Source: Planctomycetaceae bacterium (lineage in GTDB: Bacteria > Planctomycetota > Planctomycetia > Planctomycetales > Planctomycetaceae). From it: DNA of 64,000 bases. A model generated the notes under the pieces. That model did no database searches. It saw nothing but the letters and a program-made list of their open reading frames with translations, and was not told the origin of the DNA. Shown piece after piece: positions 9,051 to 18,349 of the stretch (positions within the stretch are counted from its first letter, which is position 1; every line of letters starts with the position of its first letter). The translations under genes were made by a program, and so were the position numbers. The DNA lies in NCBI GenBank assembly GCA_017795105.1, contig CP051247.1:2480001-2544000 (forward strand), written 5' to 3'.

Positions 9051-9503
9051 TTACTCTCCAGGTTGGCGAACACCGATCGACAGCAGCAGGTTGGCCCACA
9101 GTGCCTGGTCGGCGGTTTGAATTGTCAGAACCAGATCGCGCGAGGCGACCGCTTCGTAGAAGTCCCATTTCTGGATCGGCTCGAGTTCGACCTTGGAGCC
9201 GGCCTCTTTCAGAATCTGACGATACTCGTCCCACACGGGAGGATCGCCCTTTGAAGCATACGGATCGTCGGCCGGGATGCCCATCGTGTTCACGATATCA
9301 ATTGGCACGGCGGACAGGATCGCCTTCAACACCTGCGACACGGTGACGAGTCCGGGCGACAGGTTGAGCGAGATCTGTTCGGCGTTCGGTCCAAGGGTCG
9401 ATGAAGCCGGGTAGTTGCCATCGGCGATGAGAATCTTGCTGTGGTGTCCGGCTCGGCCGATGATGGCGTTGATTTCCGGGTGAATCAGCTGATGTTTGAG
9501 CAT
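9051..9503 (-). CDS. RbsD/FucU-family sugar mutarotase
   Basis: 150 residues with the family N-terminus MLKHQLIHPEINAIIGRAGH and HSKILIADGNYP, which hold the catalytic His and Asp of D-ribose pyranase and L-fucose mutarotase. It interconverts anomers of a free sugar in the cytosol. FucU is more likely than RbsD given length and the surrounding deoxy-sugar-type genes (TIM-barrel isomerase upstream on the same strand, rhamnulokinase at 13383), but the substrate is not certain. An upstream in-frame ATG at 9545 would run into the isomerase stop. Confidence 0.8.
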   Translation of the reverse strand: MLKHQLIHPEINAIIGRAGHHSKILIADGNYPASSTLGPNAEQISLNLSPGLVTVSQVLKAILSAVPIDIVNTMGIPADDPYASKGDPPVWDEYRQILKEAGSKVELEPIQKWDFYEAVASRDLVLTIQTADQALWANLLLSIGVRQPGE

Positions 9504-9541
9504 GAAGGTGTCTTTCGAGATCAGGGGCGACCGCCCCGGTT

Positions 9542-10360
9542 TCAACGGGGGAAGAGTTCGCGATACCGCTTGATGGTTTGCCGAGCCGTGGCGGAAGGAT
9601 CGGGAATCGGGAACGCTTCGGCGGAGATGTAACCATCGTAGCCGATCTCGTTCAGCGCCTCGACAATCGGTTCGAAATCAAGATGTCCAAACCCGGCCGC
9701 CTGACGGTTCGAATCGACGAAGTGAATATGTCCAGTCAGCTTTCCAGCCGCCCGGAACGCATCGGCCAGATTGCTCTCTTCAATATTCATATGGAACAGA
9801 TCGGCCAGCAGGACGACGTTCTCGATCTTCTCCTGCTTCAGAAACTCAGCGGCATCGGCCAGCTTGTTGAACAGGTTGGTTTCGTACCGGTTGAGCGGTT
9901 CATAAATCAGCGGCACGCCGCGATCCCCGGCATGCTTGCCGAGTGTTTTCAGAGCATCACTGAGACGCCGCAGTGAGGCTTCTTTCCCCTCGGCTTTGTC
10001 GAAACGCCCCTGCATCGATCCGATGATCGCCGGAGCGTTGAACTCGGCTCCCCATTCGATGATGTCGCTGATGAAACCGATCGCCTTGTTCCGACGCGAC
10101 TCGTCGGCATCGCAGAGGTGCAGCTGATGCACGACCATGCCGGCTCCGGTTCCGACAGCAGCGACCTGCAGGCCGGTGTCCTGAATGAGCTGCCGCAATT
10201 CCGTGCGGTCCACATGCGTTGCCGTCGGAGCGAAGATCTCGATGGCATCGTAGCCGAGCTCTTTGGCTTCGTGGAACGCGGCTGCAAGATCGTCCCAATA
10301 CACGAACGGACCACCACGAGCCTGTTCAACAAGACTGACTGTGACTGCAAAACGAATCAT
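9542..10360 (-). CDS. Sugar phosphate isomerase/epimerase (xylose isomerase-like TIM barrel)
   Basis: 272 residues of AP-endonuclease-2/TIM type with metal-ligand positions visible in IYEPLNRYETN, VVLLADLFHMNIEE, GHIHFVDSNRQ and YISAEAFPIPDP. Such proteins act as hydroxypyruvate, tagatose or related isomerases/epimerases. Start at 10360 (MIRFAVTVSLV) is where the first barrel strand begins. It lies 38 bp upstream of the FucU-like gene on the same strand, so both probably belong to one sugar operon (10360 down to 8632). Exact substrate cannot be read. Confidence 0.8.
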   Translation of the reverse strand: MIRFAVTVSLVEQARGGPFVYWDDLAAAFHEAKELGYDAIEIFAPTATHVDRTELRQLIQDTGLQVAAVGTGAGMVVHQLHLCDADESRRNKAIGFISDIIEWGAEFNAPAIIGSMQGRFDKAEGKEASLRRLSDALKTLGKHAGDRGVPLIYEPLNRYETNLFNKLADAAEFLKQEKIENVVLLADLFHMNIEESNLADAFRAAGKLTGHIHFVDSNRQAAGFGHLDFEPIVEALNEIGYDGYISAEAFPIPDPSATARQTIKRYRELFPR

Positions 10361-10606
10361 GGGTCTGCTCCATACCAACGGCGGCCCCATTGGTCCACTT
10401 CGGTAGACGCGATGAGATTTTCCGCGATCGAGTTCATTCAGGGAATACGGTTATGGTGACATGCCAGCACTCGATCGACAAGACAAGCCACAAACGGATC
10501 AGTCGACTCGATTGTGATTGGTGAGCGGCTTTGGCATACTCAAAGTCCGCTCATATCCCGTAGAGGACGCCCCTGCCCCTCATCCCCAATTGGAGGAAAG
10601 CTTGTC

Positions 10607-11926
10607 ATGAAGCGTGTGACTCAGAACCGTCGTCAGTTTCTACAAACCACGGGAGCCCTGAGTGCAGGGTTGTTCGTCTCCGGACTCCCCGCCCGCGCCT
10701 CCGCTTCTCCGAACGAGAAACTCAACCTGGCGATCATTGGCTGCGGTCACAAAGGGTGGCACAATGTCACCCAGCTCACGCATGAGAACATCGCCGTCCT
10801 TTGTGATATCGATGCGAACCTGCTCGGCAAAGCGGCTGAGACACACTCTCAGGCCCGCCAGTATCGCGACTACCGCGACATGCTCGACAAGGAAGCCCAA
10901 CATGTCGACGCCGTGGTCGTGTCGACGGCCGATCACAGCCACGCCCCGGCAACCATCCGCGCCCTCGATCTGAAAAAGCCGGTCTACTGCGAGAAGCCTC
11001 TGACGCATACCGTCGCCGAAGCCCGTGCGATCGCCGAGAAGGCCGAAGAACAGGGTGTCGCCACGCAGATGGGAACGCAGATCCACGCCAGCGACAACTA
11101 TCGCCGCGTGGTCGAACTGCTCCAGTCGAAAGTCATTGGCGATGTCACTGAGGTCTACCACTGGTGCAACAAGGGCTGGTCGGAAGGCCGGTATGTCGCC
11201 TGGGACAAGCCGATTCCGGCTCACGTCGACTGGGACCTGTTCCTCGGACCTGCGAAGAAGCGGCCCTATTCCCCGAACGTCCATCCGTCCAACTGGCGAC
11301 GTTTCTGGGACTTCGGCATGGGTACGTTTGGCGACATGGGTTGCCACATCATGGACCTGAGCTTCTGGGGACTGGAGTTGACTCACCCCACCCGAGTTAA
11401 AGCGAACGGCCCTGAAGTTCATCCCGACGGCTGCCCGACCTGGTGTCAGGCGGAGTACGACTTCCCGGCTGTCGAAGGACGTCCGGCTCTGAAGCTCTAC
11501 TGGTCCGATGGCGGCAAACACCACGACGTAGTCGCCAACACCAACGACGCGAACGGCAAGCCGCTTTCGAAATGGGGCATTGGCGTGCTCTATGTCGGAA
11601 CCAAAGGCATGCTGGCCGCGAACTACTCGCAGCGTCAGCTTCTGCCCGGCGACAAGTTTGCCGACGTGAAGCCGCCGGAAGAAACGATCCCGGCCTCAGT
11701 CGGTCACTGGGTCGAGTGGACCAACGCCATCAAGAATGGCACGCCGACAACCTGCCCGTTCCGTTACTCCGGACGCCTGACTGAAACCGTGCTTCTCGGC
11801 CCGGTCGCGTTCCGCACGGGTAAAGAACTGATGTGGGACGCCGCCACTCTGAAGGCGACGAATGCCCCGGAAGCCTCCCAGTTCGTGCACAAGGATTACC
11901 GGTCCGGTTGGGAAGTGCAGACCTGA
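10607..11926 (+). CDS. Gfo/Idh/MocA family oxidoreductase, Tat-exported
   Basis: 440 residues. N-terminus carries a twin-arginine signal (RRQFLQTTGALSAGL, residues 7-21). A Rossmann domain follows with GCGHKGWHN, the EKPLTH motif that holds the catalytic Lys of the family, and a C-terminal beta-sheet domain. Family members oxidise or rearrange sugars with bound NAD(P); the Tat route fits export with cofactor already bound. GGAGGA about 10 bases upstream supports the start. Planctomycetes encode dozens of these secreted paralogs; another lies at 33282. The substrate is unknown. Confidence 0.88.
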   Translation: MKRVTQNRRQFLQTTGALSAGLFVSGLPARASASPNEKLNLAIIGCGHKGWHNVTQLTHENIAVLCDIDANLLGKAAETHSQARQYRDYRDMLDKEAQHVDAVVVSTADHSHAPATIRALDLKKPVYCEKPLTHTVAEARAIAEKAEEQGVATQMGTQIHASDNYRRVVELLQSKVIGDVTEVYHWCNKGWSEGRYVAWDKPIPAHVDWDLFLGPAKKRPYSPNVHPSNWRRFWDFGMGTFGDMGCHIMDLSFWGLELTHPTRVKANGPEVHPDGCPTWCQAEYDFPAVEGRPALKLYWSDGGKHHDVVANTNDANGKPLSKWGIGVLYVGTKGMLAANYSQRQLLPGDKFADVKPPEETIPASVGHWVEWTNAIKNGTPTTCPFRYSGRLTETVLLGPVAFRTGKELMWDAATLKATNAPEASQFVHKDYRSGWEVQT

Positions 11927-11945
11927 TGATCGACGCGAACGCGAA

Positions 11946-12233
11946 TTAATCGACCAGACCGCAGAAGTAGGGCGTGCGATCCACGTGCGGCAGAACCTGC
12001 GGCTGGTAGATCGTGGTGAAGGCCTGGGCGGTTTTATGAACTTCCCAGGCTTCCTTCGTTTCCCAATGCTCGTTCAGCAGGAAGTTCTGCGGATCGTTCT
12101 GATCGTGGTACACTTCGAAGCGCGCACAGCCCGGCTCCTGCCGCGAGAGGCGGCCGGCCTGACGCAGCAGTTCCTGAATTTCCTCCACACGATTGGCTTC
12201 GTGGACCCGCAGCACGACATTGATACAGAACAT
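11946..12233 (-). CDS. Antibiotic biosynthesis monooxygenase (ABM)-like small protein
   Basis: 95 residues, ferredoxin-like ABM fold: INVVLRVHEANRVEEIQELL, then QEPGCARFEVYHDQ and NEHWETKEAWEVHKTAQAF, the usual pattern of quinol-monooxygenase YgiN and relatives. GGAG about 10 bases before the Met at 12233 supports this start over upstream in-frame sites. Role is open; such proteins act on quinones or serve as small dimeric oxygenases. It converges with the Gfo/Idh/MocA gene and diverges from coaX. Confidence 0.8.
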   Translation of the reverse strand: MFCINVVLRVHEANRVEEIQELLRQAGRLSRQEPGCARFEVYHDQNDPQNFLLNEHWETKEAWEVHKTAQAFTTIYQPQVLPHVDRTPYFCGLVD

Positions 12234-12369
12234 TCCGGCGTCTCCGGTCGGTGTCAGTGAACTCTGAGGGGAAAGCGGCGGGCGTGGAAAATGCCAGCCG
12301 TCCCCGCTAAAACGGAACTTTCCGGCGCACTGTACTGCGCTGAATTTCAGAGTTCCAGCGGAGTGCCCT

Positions 12370-13146
12370 GTGACCGAGACCATTCTGGCCGCCGACGTCG
12401 GTAATACGCGGGCCAAATTCGCGCTGCTGAAACGGACCTCCGCCACTGCTCTGCCCGAGCCATTGCGGACCGTCGTCTGGAGCTACGAATCCGCTTTCTC
12501 TCCGACGCTGCTGCAGGACCTCACGTTCGACCGCTTCGTAATCGCCGGTTCGCATTACGGGCATATCGATGAAATCGTTCAGACCTGGCCAGCCGAGTTG
12601 CCGCAGCCCCGCGTAATCCGCTCGGCTCGCGAGCTTCCGATCGAACTACTGGTCAATGCCCCCGATCTCGTCGGCGTCGACCGCGTCCTCAACGCACTGG
12701 CCGCCCGCTGCGAACAGCCGGGAGTCCCGGCCATCGTCATCGATTCCGGCACCGCCACGACAATCGATGTCGTTTCCGAAGCCGGCGTGTTTCTCGGCGG
12801 CGCGATTCTGCCGGGCTATGAACTTTCCGCACACGCTCTGCACGACTACACGAACAAGCTTCCTCTCATTCCGCTCAAAGATATTCTCGGCGACACTCCG
12901 GAAGTCATCGGCAAGAACACGTATGCCGCCCTCCGCAGTGGACTCATCTGGGGACACGTCGGAGCAGTCAACGAAATCGTGCAGCGGATTACCACCGAGT
13001 TGCAACAAGACTCGGCGGAAGAACCGGCGATCTACCTGACCGGCGGAGCAGCTCCCCTCCTGAAAGACCACCTCGGCAAGACGCTCCGCGAACGCCCGCA
13101 ATTAACCCTCCAGGGCCTCGCCCACATCGCCAGTCCACTCCCGTAG
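12370..13146 (+). CDS. coaX: Type III pantothenate kinase
   Basis: 258 residues, GTG start. ASKHA signatures: ILAADVGNTRAKFALL (phosphate 1), GVDRVLNALAA (pantothenate side) and VIDSGTATTIDVV (phosphate 2), followed by GGAILPG. CoaX phosphorylates pantothenate to start coenzyme A synthesis and needs a monovalent cation. The biotin ligase (birA) often paired with coaX is not seen here. The TAG stop (13144-13146) coincides with the GTAG foot of a REP unit, so the natural C-terminus may have been altered by that insertion. Confidence 0.9.
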   Translation: MTETILAADVGNTRAKFALLKRTSATALPEPLRTVVWSYESAFSPTLLQDLTFDRFVIAGSHYGHIDEIVQTWPAELPQPRVIRSARELPIELLVNAPDLVGVDRVLNALAARCEQPGVPAIVIDSGTATTIDVVSEAGVFLGGAILPGYELSAHALHDYTNKLPLIPLKDILGDTPEVIGKNTYAALRSGLIWGHVGAVNEIVQRITTELQQDSAEEPAIYLTGGAAPLLKDHLGKTLRERPQLTLQGLAHIASPLP

Positions 13147-13373
13147 GGTCCGCTCCCTCGTGATGGCACAGAGATTCATCTCTGTGTTGCGAAGCAACCG
13201 GAGGCTTGTCTTCCGCATTGAAGAACAACACGCAGACTGCAAGCATCGATGTGGATGGTAAGCGCTGTGCCGAAAAGGTCTGTACTTCAGCAAGTGCAGA
13301 GCCACGGCCAGCGAAGCAAAGAATCCTTGGACTTCGCTTCACCCGCATTACGCGTCCGCAGAGCAGACCCTAC
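13143..13373. repeat. Composite REP element: family D pair enclosing a family C unit
   Basis: A GTAGGGTCCGCTC unit begins at 13143 and its inverted partner (…CCCTAC) ends at 13373. A family C two-hairpin unit lies within, at 13162-13210. This 231-bp nest fills almost all of the space between coaX and the rhamnulokinase gene. Confidence 0.7.
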
Positions 13374-13382
13374 TGGGGTGGA

Positions 13383-14870
13383 CTACTTCTTGATCAGTTT
13401 CTGGAACCGGGCGAAGGCGTCTTGCCAGGCGGACTGATCGCGGGGTTCGAAGCGGCGGGATTCGGTCGACTGGCGGACGATGCGGCGGATGTCTTCCAGA
13501 GACGCGACTTCGCCGGCGGTCCGGGCCTGGATGAGCAGGTTGCCCATCACGGTCGCTTCGACCGGGCCGGTGATGACCGGGACGCCGCAGGCATCGGCGG
13601 TGAACTGGTTGAGCAGATCGCTGTTGGAGCCGCCGCCGACAATGTGCATGACTTCGATCGTCTCGCCGGTCAATTCCTGAATACCGTCGAGCACCGAGCG
13701 GTACTTCAAGGCCAGGCTTTCCAGCGCACAGCGAACCAGCTGGCCGGCCGATTCCGGGATCGGTTCGCCGTGGGCTTTGCAGTAACCCTGCAGGGCATCG
13801 ATCATGTTGTCCGGATGGAGGAAGGCGGAGTCGTTCGGGTCGACGATTGAACGGAACGGCTCGGCCTGTTCGGCGAGCATCGTCAGTTCGGAATAATCGT
13901 AGTTCTGTCCCTGGGCTTCATAGGCGCGCTTGCAGCCCTGGACGAGCCAGAGCCCCATCACGTTCTTCAGCAGACGGTACGTGCCGTCGACGCCCCCTTC
14001 ATTGGTGACGTTCATCTTCAACGCGGCGTCGGTCAGAATCGCGTCCTGCACTTCCACGCCGATGAGGGACCATGTTCCTGAGCTGATGTAAGCCCAGTTC
14101 GCCTTGCCGGTGTTCTCGGTCGGAATCGCGGCGACAGCAGCCGCGGTGTCGTGGGTCGGTGGAGCAACGACGGAGATCTTGCCAAGGCCGGTCTGCTTGC
14201 AGATGGAATCGCGCAGCGTGCCGAGTTTAGTTCCCGGCGTGACGACCTGCGGGAACATTTCGGTTGGCAGCTCCAGCTTGCGGAGCATATCGAACGCCCA
14301 ATCGTTGTTCGTCGGGTGGAAGCACTGCGAGGTGGTTGCATTGGTGAACTCGACCACGCGGCTGCCACTGAGCAGCCAGTGGAAGTAGTCCGGCATCATC
14401 AGGATCTTATCGGCCAGGCCGAGCATCTCGGCGTGATCCCGCTGCGTGGCCAGCAGCTGGTAGAGCGTGTTGATCTCCATGAACTGCAGGCCGGAGTTGG
14501 CGAAGATTTCCGACTGCGGCACGCGCGAGAAGGCCTGCTGCATCATCCCTTCGTTACGGGGATCGCGGTAGTTGTACGGAAGCCCGAGCAGTTCGCCGGT
14601 CTTCGAAAGCAGAACGTAATCGACGCCCCAGGTATCGACGCCGACGGAGACAATCGAATCGCCATAGCGTTCCGCGGCGATCGTGAGCCCGGCGAGGATC
14701 TCTTTCCAGAGGCCGACCACGTTCCAGCGCAGTGTGCCGGCCACGTTGACCGGACCGTTGGGGAAGCGATGCAGTTCGTCCAGCTGCAGCCGCTGGCCGT
14801 CGAACCGACCTGCCATCACACGGCCGCTTTCCGCTCCCAGATCGACGCCGAGGTAAACTTGCTCACTCAT
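13383..14870 (-). CDS. rhaB: Rhamnulokinase (FGGY kinase)
   Basis: 495 residues, usual length. FGGY/ASKHA motifs: LGVDLGAESGRVMAG, GVDTWGVDYVLL, PPTHDTAAAVAAIP, the ATP-side MHIVGGGSNSDLLNQF. The DLGAESGR and NEGMMQQAF stretches fit L-rhamnulose kinase better than xylulose or glycerol kinase. It phosphorylates L-rhamnulose at C1 in the cytosol. RhaA and RhaD partners are not in the window; the FucU-like and isomerase genes 3-4 kb away could supply neighbouring steps, but that is inference. Confidence 0.85.
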   Translation of the reverse strand: MSEQVYLGVDLGAESGRVMAGRFDGQRLQLDELHRFPNGPVNVAGTLRWNVVGLWKEILAGLTIAAERYGDSIVSVGVDTWGVDYVLLSKTGELLGLPYNYRDPRNEGMMQQAFSRVPQSEIFANSGLQFMEINTLYQLLATQRDHAEMLGLADKILMMPDYFHWLLSGSRVVEFTNATTSQCFHPTNNDWAFDMLRKLELPTEMFPQVVTPGTKLGTLRDSICKQTGLGKISVVAPPTHDTAAAVAAIPTENTGKANWAYISSGTWSLIGVEVQDAILTDAALKMNVTNEGGVDGTYRLLKNVMGLWLVQGCKRAYEAQGQNYDYSELTMLAEQAEPFRSIVDPNDSAFLHPDNMIDALQGYCKAHGEPIPESAGQLVRCALESLALKYRSVLDGIQELTGETIEVMHIVGGGSNSDLLNQFTADACGVPVITGPVEATVMGNLLIQARTAGEVASLEDIRRIVRQSTESRRFEPRDQSAWQDAFARFQKLIKK

Positions 14871-14971
14871 GTCACACAGTCCCAGTCAATATTTCGCAGT
14901 GGTTCATCAGCCGGTCAACATATCGGATTGCATGCCTGTGGAAAAGCAGACCAATGCGGAAGGTGATCCGA

Positions 14972-15949
14972 TTACTTCTTCGGATTCTCCGGATCGATCC
15001 CCATTTCTCGCAGCAGGATCTTCAGGTCTTCCCAGACCAGCTTTTTCGCGGGAGGATTCCGCAACAGATACGACGGGTGATAGGTACAGAGAACCTTGGA
15101 ATGTTCGTAATCGAACAGTTCGCCCCGCAGCCGGCCGATCGGGGTTTTCGTCTGCATGATATTCTGAGCGGCAATCGTACCCCAGCAGACGATGTAATCG
15201 GGATCGACGGTCGCAATCTGTTCCAATAGATACTCGCGGCAGTTGTCGGCTTCGATCGGCGACGGATTCCGGTTTCCCGGCGGGCGACAGCGGAGAATGT
15301 TGCAGATATAGAGCTCTTCGCGGGTCCAGCCGCAGGCTTCGATGATTTTGTTAAGCAGCTGGCCTGCCCGACCGACGAACGGTTCTCCCTGCTTGTCCTC
15401 GTCGGCTCCCGGGGCTTCGCCGACAAACATGACGCGGGCTTCCGGATTGCCGACGCCGAAAACGGTTTGTGTCCGCGTGGCGGCCAGTTCGGTGCATCGG
15501 GTGCATTTCGAAACGCGGTCGGCGAGCTGGGCAAGACATTGGACACGTTCAGCATGTTTCATCGTTTGGCGTTCTGTTCGTCGGGGTCCTTCGGCGGACG
15601 GCGGAGTTACTTCGGGTGGCGGAGCCTGAACACGCGGCGGAGCCGGTTCCGATCGACGGGGCGGCTCGGTGTATTCAGGACGATTTGGTGCAGCGGGAGC
15701 GGGAGGCTGCTTTGCTGCCGGTGGTGGAGCGGTCGGCGTGGAGCGAGCGGTCGGCGTGGAGCGAGCGGTCGGCGTGGAGCGAGCAGGCGGAGTCGATTGA
15801 GTGGGCGGGGGCGGTTCCGGAGTGGCTGTCGTGGCAGCCGCGGCCAGATCGTCCAGCAGCGACGCCTCTCCCTGGAACTTATCCAGATGAGACATCCCGG
15901 CTCGTTTCCAGGACTCCAGAGTTTGCAGGATCAGTCGATCAAGTTGCAT
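14972..15949 (-). CDS. Uracil-DNA glycosylase, family 4 (Fe-S)
   Basis: 325 residues. The C-terminal 200 form a family-4 UDG: KCTRCTELA gives two Fe-S cysteines, LRCRPPGNRNP and DNCREYL the other two, VFVGEAPGADEDKQGEPF the uracil pocket, and CTYHPSYLLRNP the second active-site motif. It excises uracil from DNA. Preceding it is a 90-residue Pro/Thr/Ala-rich linker after a short helical N-terminus; the linker includes an STPTAR hexapeptide repeated three times (DNA 15729-15786, 18-bp unit). Such linkers are common in planctomycete UDGs but vary in length. It is 8 bp downstream of the Zn-ribbon gene, likely co-transcribed. Confidence 0.88.
   Translation of the reverse strand: MQLDRLILQTLESWKRAGMSHLDKFQGEASLLDDLAAAATTATPEPPPPTQSTPPARSTPTARSTPTARSTPTAPPPAAKQPPAPAAPNRPEYTEPPRRSEPAPPRVQAPPPEVTPPSAEGPRRTERQTMKHAERVQCLAQLADRVSKCTRCTELAATRTQTVFGVGNPEARVMFVGEAPGADEDKQGEPFVGRAGQLLNKIIEACGWTREELYICNILRCRPPGNRNPSPIEADNCREYLLEQIATVDPDYIVCWGTIAAQNIMQTKTPIGRLRGELFDYEHSKVLCTYHPSYLLRNPPAKKLVWEDLKILLREMGIDPENPKK
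15729..15786. repeat. 18-bp in-frame tandem repeat in the UDG linker
   Basis: Three almost exact copies of an 18-bp unit (GCGGTCGGCGTGGAGCGA) encode the STPTAR repeats. Because the unit is a multiple of three it can expand or contract without a frameshift. Confidence 0.8.
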
Positions 15950-15957
15950 GGGTTAGG

Positions 15958-16491
15958 TTACTTCGACAGGTCCTTCAGATAGTCATTGATGCCCGGGGCG
16001 TCGTTCACATCCAGATCCTGCAGAATCTGCTGTCGGCTCCGGCGATAGAAGCGATGAGCCTCGGTGTAGTCGTTGAGTTTCTTCTGAACGTGAATGCCCT
16101 GAAAGATGGCGAATCCGACGAAAATGATTCCGAACAACGCCATCGGCGGGAAAATCGCTCCGGCGAAGACGGTCCAGAAAAGCCCGAACAGCACCACGAA
16201 TCCGGTGCCGAACAAGTGAGCTTTCCCGGGCAGAGACATCTCCCCGTCCTTGCCCTTCACCATGAAGTTCTGGCGCTGCATCATCCATTCGCGGTCGAGC
16301 CGCTCCAGATCGTTCTGCTGGCGAATCTTCTCCAGCGTCGAAGCATCGGCTCGATCGTCGGCCATTGTTTCAGTGTGACGGTCTTCGATTCGCAGATGCG
16401 TGTTGCAATAGCCGCAGCGGACCGATCGCGTCCCTTTGGGAACCTCGAGCGGAGCCCCGCAGCCGTTGCAAACTGTTGCCAGAAGTTTCAT
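15958..16491 (-). CDS. Zinc-ribbon membrane protein of unknown function
   Basis: 177 residues. Residues 1-40 form a treble or ribbon with CNGCGAPLEV and CGYCNTHLRI (CxxC...CxxC). A charged helical segment follows (about 45-80), then two hydrophobic helices (roughly 95-135) and a charged tail. Zinc-ribbon plus two-TM proteins are common and mostly uncharacterised. Its stop is 8 bp before the UDG start on the same strand, suggesting one transcript. No function can be assigned. Confidence 0.7.
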   Translation of the reverse strand: MKLLATVCNGCGAPLEVPKGTRSVRCGYCNTHLRIEDRHTETMADDRADASTLEKIRQQNDLERLDREWMMQRQNFMVKGKDGEMSLPGKAHLFGTGFVVLFGLFWTVFAGAIFPPMALFGIIFVGFAIFQGIHVQKKLNDYTEAHRFYRRSRQQILQDLDVNDAPGINDYLKDLSK

Positions 16492-16588
16492 TTCCGAGGA
16501 TCCGAGAAAGGAACGACTGACTGAGACTGCATCCTAAAGCAGATCGGAAGGCAGCGTAACTGTTCAGTCGAAGGGAAACTCAAAGTTC

Positions 16589-16616
16589 TGAGGCCGTGAC
16601 GGAGATCACGGCCTCA
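16589..16616 (-). terminator. Hairpin terminator after the sulfatase gene
   Basis: Perfect 11-bp stem TGAGGCCGTGA/TCACGGCCTCA with a 6-nt loop, 30 bp beyond the sulfatase stop. The following T-rich stretch is short, so termination strength is uncertain. Confidence 0.6.
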
Positions 16617-16645
16617 ACCTTTGCGAAAGCAGGCAGATTGACGCG

Positions 16646-18103
16646 TTACTTCTTCTTCGCCTGCTTGCGACCGCCAACCTTCCAAGCCGGATGCGGCTCG
16701 TGAGCCTTATCCATCAGGCCGGCCATTTTCTTCGCGAGCTGCGGGTTCTCATCGGCAATATTGTTCTCCTCGCCGAGATCCTTCGACAGATCGTACAGTT
16801 GCACATCGCCATCGAACATCGGCTGGCGGATCGCCTTGTACTTGCCCTGCCGAACCGCCTGACGCGAGCCCTGTTCGTAGAACTCCCAGTACAGATAGTC
16901 GTGCTCTTTCTGCTGCTTCGATTTGCCGAGCAGCTCGGGAAGGAACGAAATGCTGTCGAGTCCCTGTGGCGTCTCCACACCGGCCAGATCGCAGGCGGTG
17001 GCGAAGAAATCACCGAAGTAGCCGATGTGATCCGAAACCGTTCCGGCTTCCACCTGGCCCGGCCAGCGGACGATGAACGGCACCCGGATGCCGCCTTCGG
17101 TCAAATCGCGTTTCATGCCTTTGAGCGGGCCGTTGGGATCGAAGGTGTCCGGGTTGTTGCCCCCTTCTTTGTGCGGGCCGTTATCCGAAGAGAACATGAC
17201 AATCGTGTTTTGATCCATGTCGAGCTGCTTGAGCTTCTCGAACATCTGGCCGATGCCGGAATCCATTCGCGTGATCATCGCAGCCTGCCCCTTATCGGGA
17301 TCGGACCAGTCTTTATCCGCGTAGATACCGTAGTCGGGAACTTCCTGCCCGTTGCCCGTGCCTCGGGTGCCTTCGTTGTTGGCGTGAGGGATCGTCAGGG
17401 CGAGATACAGGAAGAACGGCTCGCCATCTTTCCGGTCGTCGAGATAACTGAGCGTGTCTTCCATAAACAGATCGTGCGAATAATCGACCCGCTTCGTGGC
17501 GTAACCGGCTGCTCCCCACTCGCCGACTTTCATTTTCTCGACAACATTCCGCAGCTGCACTTTCTCTTCGTTCCGCCAGAGAATCTCCGGGTAGTAGTTG
17601 TGAGCGTGATGCTGGCTAAGGTAGCCGAAGCTGTAGTCGAAACCCTGCTTGCTGGGGAAACCGGCTTCTCCGCCGCCCGGCTCGCCGAGGCCCCATTTGC
17701 CGATGAGAGCGTTGTGATAGCCGACGCCATCGAGCACTTCGGCGATCGTTACGTCTTCATCCCGCAGCTTCTGCTTGTCTGAAGAACCGTTTCCCCGCAC
17801 CTGGCAGTGGCCCGTGTGCAGCCCCGTCATCAACACGCAGCGGGACGGAGCACAAACGGTTGCCCCCGCGTAGAATTGCGTGAACTTCATCCCTTCGGCG
17901 GCCATCTGATCGAGATGCGGCGTCTTGATCTTCTCCTGTCCGTAGCAGCCGAGATCGCCGTAACCAAGGTCATCGGCGAGGATGAAAATAATATTCGGTT
18001 TTGACTGTTCCGCCGCGGAAGCGACCGACCCGGTCAGGACCAGAGCAGCCACTGCGAGCAGCAGCGAGAAGAGGGATCTACGCAATTGGGGTGTATGCAA
18101 CAT
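16646..18103 (-). CDS. Secreted sulfatase (arylsulfatase family, formylglycine type)
   Basis: 485 residues with a Sec signal peptide (about 1-30, ending ASAAEQ). The alkaline-phosphatase-fold sulfatase signatures are ADDLGYGDLGCYG (metal-binding Asp pair), CAPSRCVLMTG with the CxPSR cysteine converted to formylglycine, GKWGLGE and FSSDNGPHKEGG. It cleaves sulfate esters from sulfated polysaccharides or related substrates, outside the cytoplasm; planctomycetes are rich in these. Start at 18103 gives the signal peptide directly; an upstream ATG at 18136 adds 11 residues. A matching sulfatase-maturating enzyme is not in the window. Confidence 0.9.
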   Translation of the reverse strand: MLHTPQLRRSLFSLLLAVAALVLTGSVASAAEQSKPNIIFILADDLGYGDLGCYGQEKIKTPHLDQMAAEGMKFTQFYAGATVCAPSRCVLMTGLHTGHCQVRGNGSSDKQKLRDEDVTIAEVLDGVGYHNALIGKWGLGEPGGGEAGFPSKQGFDYSFGYLSQHHAHNYYPEILWRNEEKVQLRNVVEKMKVGEWGAAGYATKRVDYSHDLFMEDTLSYLDDRKDGEPFFLYLALTIPHANNEGTRGTGNGQEVPDYGIYADKDWSDPDKGQAAMITRMDSGIGQMFEKLKQLDMDQNTIVMFSSDNGPHKEGGNNPDTFDPNGPLKGMKRDLTEGGIRVPFIVRWPGQVEAGTVSDHIGYFGDFFATACDLAGVETPQGLDSISFLPELLGKSKQQKEHDYLYWEFYEQGSRQAVRQGKYKAIRQPMFDGDVQLYDLSKDLGEENNIADENPQLAKKMAGLMDKAHEPHPAWKVGGRKQAKKK

Positions 18104-18349
18104 GGGCTGAGTTCCGTTTCGAGAATGAATTCGCAATGGGTTCCCGCCAGTATCAACGGAACGATCGTCAGCGTCAACGATCCATCAGAAGCCGGGCATG
18201 CGAAGGCCAAAGCCACGGTTTCCGCAGATCGAAACTCAATTCGCTGCCTGTGTTGGGAAGGATCTTTGAGCGGTCCTTCAGATCCAAAGTTCTGATCAGC
18301 CTGCGGAAAGACCGAAATTCGCTTGACGAATCGCTCCCCGATGCCGATC

